A stretch of 64,000 nt of DNA from Ilyonectria destructans (lineage: Eukaryota; Ascomycota; Sordariomycetes; Hypocreales; Nectriaceae), in assembly GCA_020740775.1 (NCBI GenBank), contig JAHEWK010000002.1, positions 3,162,001 through 3,226,000 of the forward strand. The letters run 5' to 3'. Both the position numbers and the translations under genes were made by a program. Shown here piece after piece: positions 9,583 through 21,165 of this stretch (positions within the stretch are counted from its first letter, which is position 1; each line of letters starts with the position of its first letter). Below the pieces are notes generated by a model. It saw nothing but the letters and a program-made list of their open reading frames with translations. It made no database searches and was not told the origin of the DNA.

Positions 9583-11019
9583 ATGGCAGAGAAGATCCAT
9601 GACGCGGCCATGGACCACCCCGGCTCAAGCGAGAGCAAACGAGGCACCGAAAACGAAGTCGAAGCCGACAACGCGCTCTTCCAAGATGTCATGTCGCAGT
9701 TCCCAGCCCTCAATGGCCATACCCAACTCGTGCTTGGTTTCCAGCTAGCCCCCGGTACGTCTCGTGAAGGCGTCGCGGACGCAATCCAAGAAGCAGTCAG
9801 CAAGTTGGCGTCAAAAATACCATGGATCGACGGCCAAGTTGTCGAGGAAAACGGCATACGGAAGCCAGCTGCGTGGCCAGCGGATGGACCGAGAAACCGC
9901 ATGGTGCGAACAAAAGACTGCGACAACCTCGTCCCTCCCATGGCCGAGCTCGTCCAGAAGGGCATCCCAATTAAAAGTTTGGACGCAAAGGTCGTGTCGC
10001 CATTTCCTGGACTCAGTGAGGGTTACAAAATAGTTCCCCCGGTGCCCATCATGGCGTTACAGGTCAACTTCATCCGCGGCGGCCTTCTCCTGACCATGTG
10101 CTTCCATCACATCGTCATGGACGGCACGGCGGTTATTCAGTTCATCCGACTGCTCGCCCTTGTCATGGATGGGGGACAAATTCCCATCTCTGACGTGGAA
10201 CAAGCAAATCGCGACAGGAGCCTAGTTGTGCCGCTTCTCGCTCGTGGCGAGCCGGTAAAGGATTACAACCAACTACGTCGCCCGTCTGGATTTGTATATC
10301 CCGCTGTTGAATCTACCCCGACGTGGTGCTATTTCAAGCTTCCAGTCGCGGCCATGAAGGCGCTCATGAAGCTTGCATCGTCGCAATCTCCAGGCTTTTT
10401 GCTTTCCGAGAACGATGTCTTGTGTGCCTTCTGCTGGCAGCGTGTAAGTGCGGCACGCCTGTTGCGCGGCTCTACCTCTGCGTCTACGTCTTCAATGCAC
10501 AAGCACACCCCGGAGACCATGTCAAAATTCTCTCGGGCCATCGATGGCCGACTGGCACTTGGCATACCTTTGAACTACATGGGACACATGGTCTACCATG
10601 CGGCGGTGCGCCTTCCGCTAAAGCGTTTGGTATCATCGTCACTGGCAACCATCGCGCAGGCGTTGCGGCAGGAGCTCAACACTGTCAATAATGAGTGGAC
10701 TGTGCGTAGTTACGCTACCTTCATCGCACGCGAGCCTGATAAGTCAAACCTTTTATATGGTGGCCAAACAAACCCGAACACAGACTTGGGAGCGACTTCT
10801 ACTCTTGCCGGAGATGGAGACTGGCCTCACTTATTTGGGCCATTGCTTGGACGATGCTGCTTTCTCCGACGTCCGTACATGTCGCCAATTACGGGCTCCA
10901 TCTCGATTAGCCCCGTAGAGAAGGATTTCATACCAATTGGACTGTGCCTACCCCAGGCCGACTTGGAGGCGTTGAAGTCTGACTCGGAATGGAAGAAATA
11001 CACAAGAGTGATTGGTTGA
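9583..11019 (+). CDS. BAHD/TRI101-like O-acyltransferase
   Basis: A single exon encodes 478 residues. The acyltransferase motif HHxxxDG is present as HHIVMDG (residues 175-181), with the general-base histidine first in the chain. The C-terminal structural motif appears as LFGPLLGR in place of the usual DFG form. Sequence such as SYATFIAREPDKS-like, LGATS and the ending WKKYTRVIG is typical of fungal members of the transferase family that includes trichothecene 3-O-acetyltransferase and azaphilone acyltransferases. It would transfer an acyl group from CoA, or possibly a PKS-bound chain, to a hydroxyl of the core. It is divergent from the beta-lactamase-like gene and upstream of the HR-PKS on the same strand. 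The acyl donor cannot be read from the sequence. Confidence 0.87.
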   Translation: MAEKIHDAAMDHPGSSESKRGTENEVEADNALFQDVMSQFPALNGHTQLVLGFQLAPGTSREGVADAIQEAVSKLASKIPWIDGQVVEENGIRKPAAWPADGPRNRMVRTKDCDNLVPPMAELVQKGIPIKSLDAKVVSPFPGLSEGYKIVPPVPIMALQVNFIRGGLLLTMCFHHIVMDGTAVIQFIRLLALVMDGGQIPISDVEQANRDRSLVVPLLARGEPVKDYNQLRRPSGFVYPAVESTPTWCYFKLPVAAMKALMKLASSQSPGFLLSENDVLCAFCWQRVSAARLLRGSTSASTSSMHKHTPETMSKFSRAIDGRLALGIPLNYMGHMVYHAAVRLPLKRLVSSSLATIAQALRQELNTVNNEWTVRSYATFIAREPDKSNLLYGGQTNPNTDLGATSTLAGDGDWPHLFGPLLGRCCFLRRPYMSPITGSISISPVEKDFIPIGLCLPQADLEALKSDSEWKKYTRVIG

Positions 11020-11430
11020 ATCTGTTTGAACAAGGAACCGCTTTCGCCGTAACTAAGGCTACCAGGTGGGATCATATCACTTCACATATGTAGTAGTTAA
11101 CTGAAAGTTGAGTTCGGTTCATCTTCACACGTCTGTCGACGGATGTAATCTGAAACATGTTAAGTTAGCCAAGAATACAAGCCTATTCGAACAGAGATTG
11201 CCAATAACCCACTGTATTCATCGCTTGGTCCTAGAATGAAGAGTACCGACTACCGAGTGTGCACATTTCCACCATAACCATGCTTTTGTAAATATCTTCA
11301 GCCAAGGCAATTACATCTCTTTCGCCCGTTTAGCTACTAAATTTACTTACCGCTTCAGACACTTGGCATCATTGTTTCTAGGCGGCTCTTCCTGGACTGT
11401 GATCTACTACAGAGGGCCCCTGTCAATTCG

Positions 11431-11439
11431 CCGGAGTTT
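11431..11439 (+). promoter_or_regulatory. candidate cluster element CCGGAGTTT
   Basis: Plus-strand copy, followed six bases later by a partial second copy (CCGGAGAGTT), upstream of the HR-PKS gene. Confidence 0.4.
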
Positions 11440-11715
11440 GTTCACCGGAGAGTTCGGCCCAATCGACTAGGATGAATCGCCTCGAATCCACTTGACGTGG
11501 TACTTTAGTCCGCAGATGAACCGCCACTTAATATTTTTAGGTAACAAGTAAGATATGGGACATAGCCGGATAATGGTGCAAAGATTATGCTGTCGACAAA
11601 GGTGCGAGAAGCACTAAACCAGGCAATACACCCGTTTTCTCCGGCGTAATATTTCACAGTTGTCTACGCACGGAAGACTGGGCTAACATTATTTAGTCTC
11701 GGACTCATTTGCTTG

Positions 11716-11723
11716 TATATATT
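11716..11723 (+). promoter_or_regulatory. TATA-like box of the HR-PKS
   Basis: TATATATT in a mixed-composition stretch, about 160 bp upstream of the start codon at 11,884. Confidence 0.4.
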
Positions 11724-11883
11724 CCTCGAACAGCGGAGCCGAGTCCAGTTCAGTCTCGAAAAGGGTTTACTGCGCCTGTTGATTTCATTGAAAAACGACC
11801 CTCACTCAGAATCCACCAACCCATCACTCACCTGACCACCGGACTCGAAGTTGAAGCATACTGAGTCGCGCTATCCAGGCAAA

Positions 11884-14800
11884 ATGGGAAGCTTGAAAGA
11901 ACATACTTCTCCTGAGGCTATCGCCATCGTTGGCCTGAGCTGCAAATTTGCCGGCGAAGCCACTGACCCCGGAAGACTGTGGGCGTTGTTGGCCGGAGGA
12001 CGGGACGCGTGGTCTGAGATTCCGTCTTCGAGATTTAAGTGGACAGGTTCCTACCATCCAAACCATGAACAGCCTAGTACTGTTAGTCTTTAAGCGATTC
12101 TATGTAGCTCTTGGGAAATTTACTGACATGGAGAGGGATAGATGCATGTCCGTGCAGGTCATTTCCTCGACGAAGACATTGCCAAGTTTGATGCCGCATT
12201 CTTCAACTTTTCAGCGGAAACTGCATCGGTAAGAAGCATTTCAAGCTCATTTTCAGTGAGCGCTAACATAGTTTTGCACTGACAGTCCCTGGACCCTCAA
12301 TTCCGACTTCAACTAGAATCTACTTACGAGGCATTTGAAAATGGCAAGTCTTCCCATGGTTGATCATGGACTCCCCTGGCCGGGACAGTCGTTAACTTGA
12401 ATTCTGAAGCCGGGCTTTCCATCGCTGAAGTGGCTGGCTCCAACACGTCCGTCTACATGGGGGCGTTCAACCATGACTACAGAGAAAGCATGATTCGCGA
12501 TGAGGACAACCTGCCGAGGCTCATGATAACGGGTACAGGCGTGGCCATGGCATCGAACCGAGTTTCGCATTTCTTTGATTTGAAAGGTGCAAGCATGACA
12601 CTAGATACGGGCTGCTCCACTGGACTCGTAGCTTTGCACCAAGCCGTGCAGAGCCTGAGGTCTGGGGAGTCGGACATGTCTGTCGTCGGCAGTTCGAACT
12701 TGATGCTGAACCCTGACATGTTCAAGGCGTTGGGATCCATCAGGTCGGTGACTGGGCGTTTTTGCCATGTCCCCAGCACTAGACAAAATATGCTGACGGC
12801 AGACAAGTGTGCTATCTCCCGATGGCAAATCTTACTCGTTTGACAGCAGGGCAAACGGTTACGGGCGTGGTGAGGGTGTGGCCACGCTCGTGGTCAAGCG
12901 TTTGAAAGACGCAATCGCGGCCGGCGACCCTGTCCGAGCAGTTATTCGGGAGACTGTGCTCAACCAAGATGGCAAGACTGAAACCATCACGTCTCCTAGC
13001 CAGGTTGCTCAGGAGGAGCTGATTCGCAAATGTTACCGCAATGCTGGGGTTGATCCACGCGACACACAATACTTTGAGGCTCACGGTACGGGGACGCCAA
13101 CTGGTGATCCCATCGAGGTCCGGGCGGTTGCGTCGGTATTCCAACCTGGAAGAACACCCAGAGACCCGCTTCTTCTCGGTTCCGTCAAGGCCAGCATTGG
13201 TCACACAGAGCCAGTCAGTGGACTGGCCAGTGTCATCAAAGTTGTATTGGCTCTAGAGAGGGGCCTTATTCCACCGTCCATCCACTTCGATACACCAAAT
13301 GCAAAGCTCGACTTGGACCGATGGCATATCAAAGTCCCAAAGACGCTGGAGCCATGGAATATACCTAGGAACGGAATTCGTCGTGCCTCGATTAATAATT
13401 TTGGCTATGGGGGAACTAACGCGCACATGATCTTGGAATCCGGGGACTCGTGGCTGCCCAGCCTCGGAGCTGAGAATGGAACAAACGGTACCACTGGAAG
13501 AAACGGTACCACTGGAACAAACGGTACCACTGGAACAAACGGTACCACTGGAACAAACGGTACCACTGGAACCATCAACGGCTCCGTGGAAAGGAAGGAG
13601 AAAATACCCGATTCTGGTGGCAATTTGCGCAGGAACAAAACCAAGGTGCTCATTCTGAGCGCAAGGGATGAGCAGACCTGTAAGAGAATCATATCCAACT
13701 TGAGGGATTATTTGAGTCAACATTCCCAACCTGATTCCGAGACCTTCATACAAAGTCTGATCTACACTCTCGGGCAACGCCGCAGCTTGCTTCCCTGGGT
13801 CGCAGCGCAATCTGTCTCTTACACCCGAGGCATTGACCAAGTTATCAAGGCCATCGATTCACCCAAGTTCAAGCCAACCAGAGCGTCGCGCCCCCCGCGG
13901 ATAGGCATGGTCTTTACAGGACAGGGAGCCCAGTGGCATGCCATGGGGAGGGAATTGATCATCGCGTATCCCAAGTTCAAGATGTCGCTCGAGGAGGGCG
14001 ACGGATATCTGAGACAGCTCGGGGCAGACTGGTCCTTGATGGAGGAGCTCTCCAGAGACGCTAATTGCACCAGAGTCAACGACACGGCACTAAGTATTCC
14101 CATCTGCACTGCCCTTCAGGTCTCCTTGGTGAGATTGCTCCGCAGCTGGGGCATCACCCCAACTGCCGTGACGAGCCACTCCAGCGGAGAGATTGCTGCG
14201 GCTTACACGGCTGGCGCCATCAGCTACCAGGCGGCGGTGGCTATTGCATATCACCGCAGTGTGTTGGCAGCGAACAAGAGCCTTCGTGGCTCAGTCAAAG
14301 GTGCTATGGTCGCCATTGGAGTTGGCCAAGAGGAAAGCCAGCGTTATCTGCAGCAGCTGACAGGCGGCGGCAAAGCCATGGCGGCCTGCATCAACAGCCC
14401 GAGAAGTGTCACCATAGCAGGCGACCTTTCTGCAGTGCACGAGGTTGAAGCCATGGCCAAGAATGACGGCGTCTTTGCAGCCCGCTTGAAAGTGGACATC
14501 GGCTATCACTCGCACCACATGGCGCCCATCGAAGGCCCTTATCTTGAGGCACTCGGCGCATTGCCCATCGAGGATCCTCAAAACGACCTCTTCGAGTCCG
14601 TAGCCTTCTCCTCTCCCGTGACTGGCAGCCGCATCACCAGCGCCCAAGAGGTAGCCAGTCCAAACCACTGGGCTCAGAGTTTGGTCCAGCCCGTTCAGTT
14701 TCTCGAGGCCTTTACCGACATGGTCCTGGGAGATTTTGATGTCTCGGGCTCCAGTGTCGATGTCATCGTGGAGGTTGGCCCGCATACAGCGCTGCGGGGT

Positions 14801-17800
14801 CCAATCCGGCAGATCCAAGAGCTTCCAGAGTTCAGCGGCCTTCGACTGCCTTACTTCGGCTGCCTGTCGCGCAATTCAAACGCACGGGATACTTTGCAGA
14901 CGTTGGCAGTAAACCTGGTGTGCGAGGGCTGTTTACTTGATTTGGAGTCCATCAACTTTCCTTGGGGAAGAGGGCCAGAGGTCAAGGTGCTGACGGATCT
15001 ACCAATTTATCCCTGGAACCATGAGGCGAGACACTGGGTTGAGTCTCGATTCAATAAAGCCCTTCGAGAGAGGGCTCAGCCACCCCACGATCTCCTCGGC
15101 TCCACTGTGCTCGGGACAAACACGGATTCCCCCTCGTGGAGGCATATCCTTCGAACCTCTGACTCGCCATGGATCCGAGACCATGTTGTCCAGTCCAACA
15201 TCTTATACCCTGGAGCCGGGTTCGCGTGCCTGGCCATCGAGGCTGTGGCCCAGATTACCCAGACGGAGCCTGGTGCTGCAGGGGCGAAGGCGTCTAGACG
15301 AGTGTCTGGCTATCGCCTACGAGACGTCGACATCATGCAGGCCTTGTTGGTCCCAGACAATGCAGACGGGGTCGAGGTTCAGACCAAAATTCGACCCGTC
15401 AATGATAAAGAAATTGGGTCAAAGGGTTGGAAACGGTTCGAAATATTTTCCGTGACTGCAGACAATTATTGGGCCCAACATGCCAAGGGATTGGTACGGG
15501 TCGAATTCGACGACACACCCAACGCTAGGCCGACCAAGCTGGGAGAGAAGGAGGAGGCTCAGGCCATGGCCAGTTTTGCACGACGTATCGACCCCGACGA
15601 CATGTTTGCCAGTTTCAGGTCTGTTGGCATCAACCATGGACCTACTTTTCAGAATCTGAGGACCATTTTCCAATCTTACACAGAGCAGCGATCCATGACA
15701 ACCATGGTCGTCGCCGACACTTCCGTGCCTCACGACCTCACTCGTAATCATGTGCTTCACCCGACCACGCTTGACTCCATTGTCCAAGCGGCCTACACAG
15801 CTGTCCCCAAAGCCGGCTACTATCAAGAGAGCCCACGGGTGCCCAGGCGAATTGAGCGTCTATGGGTGTCCAGCCGAATCAGCCACGAGGCAGGGCACCT
15901 CTTCAAGGCGTACTCGGCAGTTGACAATGTCGATGCCCAGGGCTTCAAGGCCACCGTTACCCTTGTCGATGATCGGGACGGTGGTGGCAACGAGCTTCTC
16001 CCGCTACTTGAGATACGCGGCCTCGAATTCCAGTCTTTGGGGCAAAGCGCAGTTACTATACCCAAGAAGATGTGGGAGGATGAGATTTGCAACAAGGTGG
16101 AATGGGCTGCCGACATGAGCCTTGCCTCCCCCGCGGCCTTTGAAAGGATCAGAAACGGGCTCAGTCCCACCATTCCACGGGATGGCGTTACTGCAGACCT
16201 CCGACCAGTCTGCATCTATTTCATCCAAGCCGCGCTGGAAGAGCTTGCGCGTTCCGAAACGCCTGAATTCGAGGGCCACTTGGCCAAGTTCTACAGCTGG
16301 ATGCAACATCAGGTGCGGCTCGCCTCGTCCGGACGGTTGGGTCCCTCAAGTGGCGACTGGCTGTCCTATAGCCCCTCGGAACGCGTGCGTCGGATCAACC
16401 TCAGCGCCATGGCAAGCGTCACTGGCGAGATGGTGTGTCTCCTCGGTCCATATCTTGTAGCCATGCTGCGTGGAGAGAGGGCGCCCCTTGAACTGATGAT
16501 GGAAGCCAAACTCCTGAACCGATACTACGGAGAACAGCCAAAGTTGAACCGTTGCTTCACGCAGCTGGCCACCTTGCTGCGACTTGCGGTGCATAAGAAC
16601 CCCAGGGTTCGAATTCTCGAGATCGGCGCTGGCACGGGCAGTGTAACGCGCCATGCTCTCCAAGCCCTCGGCACAGCAGAGTCGGGCGGTCCACGAGCCG
16701 CGTCGTACCATTATACTGACGTATCCATGGGCTTCTTCGAGGCCGCCAGAGACGAATTCTCGGCATGGAGTGACATACTGGCCTTTGATAAGCTCGATAT
16801 CGAGCAGGACCCCGCCGCCCAAGGGTTCACGCTGGGCAACTACGACATTGTCATCGCTTGTCAAGTCCTGCACGCAACCAAGTCGATATCTCGTACCTTG
16901 GCAAATGTCCACAGCCTGATGAAGGCCAACGGGACGTTGCTGCTCATCGAAACGACCCAGGACCAGATTGACATTCAATTTGTGTTTGGCTTGCTTCCCG
17001 GATGGTGGCTCAGTGAGGACGAGGATCGCAAGAAGAGCCCATCGCTCAGCGTTTCGGAATGGGACCAGGCCTTGAAGAGCACGGGGTTCACTGGAGTCGA
17101 CGTGGATGCCGGCGATTGTCAGTGCAGCGACACGTACGCATTCAGCACTATCCTGTCGAGGGTGAAGCCGACGCTGACGCCCAATCTGAGTGCGGATGAC
17201 GTTGTGCTCGTCACTGGGGCCAGTTCCACACCCCCTCCAGGCTGGATCACATTGCTACAACGGTCAATTGCTGATCAACGAGGAGTGTTGCCCGCGGTAC
17301 ATGCCATCGGTTCCCCTGTTACCACGGCTGACACGTATGGTGGAAAGATTTGCGTCTTCATTGGCGAAATGACAGAGCCGGCACTATTCGGCATGGACTC
17401 AACCACGCTTGAAGGAATCAAGCTATTCGCGGCCAATTGCAGAGGGCTTCTTTGGGTAACGGCTGGCGGTTCCGTCGACTGCGAGAACCCTTGCATGGGT
17501 TTGGCAGCTGGTTTTATGCGTTCTCTGCGCAACGAATATGTCGGTCGTCCTTTGGTCACTCTGGATCTGGACCCGCGTGCGCCGCGGTGGTCTGTCGTTG
17601 ACCAGCAGGTCATCTTACGGGTCTTGCAGGATAGCTTTGACAGCGTTGATGGCGGTTATGTCGCAGAGGCTCCTTTGGCCGAGTTGGAATACGCCGAGCG
17701 AGACGGGGCCATTCTAATCCCTCGCTATTTCAAGGACGCTGAGAGAAACAAGACGGTTTCACCAGATACCATGGACCCGAGCACACCGAGCACGACCGTC

Positions 17801-20047
17801 ACCGAGTTGCTGCATCAGCAAGACCGCCGCCTGAGTATGAAGGTCGGCATTCGCGGCCTCCTGGACACAATTGCCTTTGAGGATGACGATGACGATGGTG
17901 ATGGCACCCGCACAGTGCCGCCGGAGTCCATCGAAATCGAGACTCGGGCTTACGGGTTGAACTTTCGAGATGTCATGGTTGCCATGAATCAGCTGGAAGA
18001 TCGCATCATGGGCATCGAGTGCAGCGGCGTCATCACGCGCGTTGGGGAAGTGGCAGCTACTCACGGGCATGCTGTGGGAGACGCCGTCTTTTGTCTACTC
18101 CGTGGCCCCTTTGGAAGTCGGGTGCAAACCGAGTGGTGGAATGCCGTTCGAATGCCCGAGGGCCTCACGTTCGAAGAGGCGGCCTCGCTGCCCATGATCT
18201 TCACCACGGCCTACACGGCGCTGGTGGATGTAGCACGTCTGCAGCGCGGCCAGTCTGTGCTGATCCATGCGGCAGCGGGCGGCGTCGGTCAAGCAGCCAT
18301 GATGCTGGCCCAACATCTCGGGGCTGAGATATTTGTCACCGTGGGCACGGCTTCGAAACGTAGTCTGATGATGCAGAAATACGGCATCCCGGCGAACCGC
18401 ATCTTCAACAGCCGCGATGCTTCCTTTGCCGCAGGCGTCCTCGCCATAACAGGCGGCCGCGGCGTTGACGTGGTGCTCAACTCGCTGGCAGGCCCGCTGC
18501 TTCAAGAGAGCTTCAACCTTGTCGCGCCGTTCGGGCACTTTGTTGAGATCGGAAAGCGAGACTTGGAGCAGAGCAGCTTTCTGGAACTGCGGCCCTTTAC
18601 ACGTCAAGTATCCTTCTCGTCACTCGACATATTAGCCATGACTCGAGGCAAGGGTCGTGACGTGCGACGGATACTGACCGAGATTGCGCGCTTGACGGAG
18701 AGTAGGGTCATCTCGCCCGTCGGTCCTCCGACCACGCTCCCGATTGCAGACATCTCCAAGGCATTCCGACTGCTGCAGGCCGGGAAACACATGGGCAAGA
18801 TTGTCCTCTCGGCCAGTCCGGAAGATACCGTCCCCGTTCGACAGCGCCAGAGGAAAGTGAGACTGTCCCCCGATGCGTCGTACCTGCTTGTAGGCGGAGT
18901 GGGGGGTATTGGGAGATGCGTAGCCAACTGGCTGGTTGCCATCGGCGCCAAGAATCTCATTCTTCTTTCACGCAGCGCCAGAACGACGGTAGGGAACAGC
19001 GACTTCGTCCAAGGGCTAGCCAAGGCGGGCTGCAGAGTCGAGGCCATCAGTTGCGATATCTCGAGAGACGACGATTTGACCCAGGCGCTGCGGACTTGTC
19101 AAGCGATAGGCTTGCCAGCGATAAGGGGGGTTATCCAAGCTGCCATGGTGCTCCAGGTAGGTGTCTCGGCAGTACTTGTAGCAGTAACCTCTCGTGCATC
19201 AGAGACTGACCAGCGTTGTTAGGATTCCGTCTTGGAGCAGATGACTCTTGACAGATTCCAGGCCGCCATCCTGCCCAAGATCAACGGCACCTGGAACCTC
19301 CACGGGCACTTCCAACACCATGTCGACTTCTTCATCATGTTGTCTTCAATCAACGGCATTGTCGGCTACGCTAGTCAAACCAACTACTCGGCGGGCGGAT
19401 CTTATCAAGATGCCTTGGCGCGCTGGCGTGTAGCGCGGGGGTTCCCTGCTGTGTCCATTGACCTCTGCGCTGTCAAGACAGTAGGCTACGTGGCCGAGAC
19501 GAAAGGCGTCGCAGGCCGTATGCAAAGGGTCGGCCACAGGCTACTCAGGGAAGATCAGCTGCTCGGCCTGCTTGAGAGTGCCATCATGACGCCCTTCGAC
19601 CCCCAAGTCATCGCAGGACTCAACACAGGTCCCGGCCCCCATTGGAACCGCGACGGCGAGTCGCAGCTGGGTCGCGACCCGCGTTTCATCGCATTGCAAT
19701 ATCGCCAGCAGCAACAGCAACGAGATGGCAGTAAGGCCTCCAGCAGTGGCTGCTCACTTGCCAGCAGCTTGGCCGAGGCAACGTCAAGAGGCGAGGCCGA
19801 AAGCCTGGTCACCCAGGCCATTGCACAAAAGCTAAGCGACGTCTTCATGGTTCCCGTCGAAGAAATTGATCCAGCCAAGCACCCCTCGCAGTACGGTGTT
19901 GACTCACTCGTTGCGGTTGAGCTGCGAAACATGCTGTCGCACCAAGCAGCCGCCGAAGTCTCAATCTTCAGCATTTTGCAGAGTCCGTCGTTGAGCGCCC
20001 TGGCCAGCGAGGTGGTAGTCAAGAGTAGGGTCGTGGAGTTGAGTTGA
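11884..20047 (+). CDS. highly reducing iterative polyketide synthase
   Basis: Six exons give about 2,609 residues: 11884-about 12076, 12158-12228, 12286-12343, 12410-12743, 12808-19156 and 19223-20047. The end of exon 1 is the least certain (12,076 or 12,085; both keep frame). The intron after 12,343 starts GCAAGT, a GC-AG intron. Domain order: KS (Cys about 176 in LDTGCSTG, then [12 protein letters not shown]), AT (Ser about 677 in SHSSGE), DH (His about 1011 in [11 protein letters not shown], Asp about 1208), C-methyltransferase (LEIGAGTGS, about 1489), ER (GLNFRDV, about 1936; HAAAGGVGQ), KR (GGVGGIG, about 2247; Tyr about 2390) and ACP (YGVDSL, Ser about 2563). All catalytic positions looked for are filled, so a methylated, largely reduced chain is expected. 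There is no thioesterase or reductase, so release needs a partner such as the NR-PKS or the FSH hydrolase. Confidence 0.95.
13478..13567 (+). repeat. five 18-bp tandem repeats inside the HR-PKS
   Basis: Five head-to-tail copies of an 18-bp unit (GGAACAAACGGTACCACT; copy 2 differs at one base) encode a GTNGTT hexapeptide repeat in the linker between KS and AT. The frame is kept whatever the copy number. Confidence 0.95.
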
Positions 20048-20242
20048 TTTTCTTCGTCATGTTGGTTAGTCAAGATTTTCTCACTTGCGGGAACACGGCG
20101 TTTTTTGGTTGAGAGTGGAGGGGGCCCGTCCTTGATATTTTAAGACAAACAACAGATAGGGTAGAAGACACGGAAGATCTTGAAATTTCATCTCATAGCT
20201 ATCGGTGTACCTTGCATTAAGGGCCTTACTATAGGGTGGCAG

Positions 20243-20786
20243 GGCCGCTAGTAGCACACGCACCTGAAGGGGGAACTAGAAGGTCAACAGTTAAAATAAA
20301 ATAAAAACCAACAGCGAGATCAACAGTATAAACCAAATACCCAGTCTACGTAAGCAACAGATACTCAGAAAGACTAAGGTTTCTCCCCCAACTGGTTACC
20401 TTTTGCAATTCCTTAACTAGCTGCAATAGCTGCATCTTAGAAAAGTTAGATCTGTGTTGGATGATGACCCTGTATGACGAAACCCCGATAGATTGATATC
20501 CTGACCTTAGTCAGAAGGGGGGGTATGAAAACCCCTCTTCCGGCCGATCCGGAAGACGGGCACAAGGAATCATCAACATCATCATCACTGCATTGATCCC
20601 TATTTATCAGATTGAATTGACCGTAACGGATCCAACAATCTGCTAAAAAAGCTAGATCTTGGAAAAGGTAAAATCACCATGGGATAAAAGCTCTGTGAGG
20701 GCTCTCGCATTTTAAACAGCTGTTCATATAACATAACAACCACCTATTTAGCAACTAACTAATTAGATAAAATAGTTATCATTTGG
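20243..20786 (+). repeat. dispersed repeat, copy B, split by a solo LTR
   Basis: It follows the same block order as copy A: CTAGTAGCACACGCACC head, ACCAACAGCGAGATCAACAG, TTTCTCCCCCAACTGGTTACC, then after the insertion AGCTAGATCTTGGAAAAGG and ATGGGATAAAAGCTCTGTG. A 183-bp LTR interrupts it at 20,455-20,637. Confidence 0.8.
20455..20637 (+). mobile_element. solo LTR, 183 bp, with 5-bp target duplication
   Basis: The element begins TGTTGGAT and ends ATCCAACA, a perfect 8-bp terminal inverted repeat of the TG...CA type. It is flanked on both sides by ATCTG (20,450-20,454 and 20,638-20,642), a perfect 5-bp target duplication. No internal retrotransposon sequence remains, as expected after LTR-LTR recombination. 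TGTTGGA...TCCAACA termini are frequent in Ty1/copia LTRs, but the superfamily cannot be proved. It is GC-normal and not visibly mutated by RIP. Confidence 0.85.
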
Positions 20787-20788
20787 TA

Positions 20789-21012
20789 GGGGTCCTAGTA
20801 GCACACGCACCCGGAGGGACCAGAAGCTCAACAATAAAAAATAAAAATAAAATAAAAACAACAGTAGGTTAACAATTGGGATAGTACCCGTCCCGCGGAT
20901 TAAATAATAGCTCAGAGGGGGACTAAAGTTTCTATCCCCAAGACAACCTTTGCCAATCCCTTGATGCAGCTGCATCATGAGAAAAGCTAATAAGATAGTT
21001 ATATCATCTTGT
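20789..21012 (+). repeat. dispersed repeat, copy C
   Basis: It begins GGTCCTAGTAGCACACGCAC directly after copy B and carries the CCCGTCCCGCGGATTAAATA and GGGGGACTAAAGTTTCTATC blocks. It ends in AATAAGATAGTTAT before copy D starts, so the two are tandem. Confidence 0.75.
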
Positions 21013-21165
21013 AGGGGTCCTAGTAGCACACGCACCCGGAGGGGGGACTAGAAGCTCAATAGTATAAAAGAAAAACAGTAAGTTAATAATTAGGACAGTA
21101 CGTGTCCCGCGGATTAAATAATAGCTCGGAGGGGGACTAAATTTTCTATCCCCAAAAGATAGTGA
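21013..21165 (+). repeat. dispersed repeat, copy D (truncated)
   Basis: It begins GGGTCCTAGTAGCACACGCA and matches copy C through GGGGGACTAAATTTTCTATC. It then passes into AT-rich sequence without the remaining blocks. Confidence 0.75.

Larger units (their letters stand above)
11020..11883 (+). promoter_or_regulatory. HR-PKS promoter region
   Basis: The 864 bp between the acyltransferase stop and the HR-PKS start contain no gene. They hold a CCGGAGTTT element (11,431-11,439), a nearby second CCGGAG followed by AGTTCGG (11,445-11,457), and a TATATATT box at 11,716-11,723, about 160 bp before the start codon. Confidence 0.55.

Noticed and set aside
12082..12157. Using the consensus-like GTTAGT donor at 12,082 for HR-PKS intron 1
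   Set aside because: It is phase 0 and would put exon 2 out of frame with the conserved [11 protein letters not shown] segment. Phase-1 donors at 12,077 or 12,086 keep the frame, so one of those is preferred.
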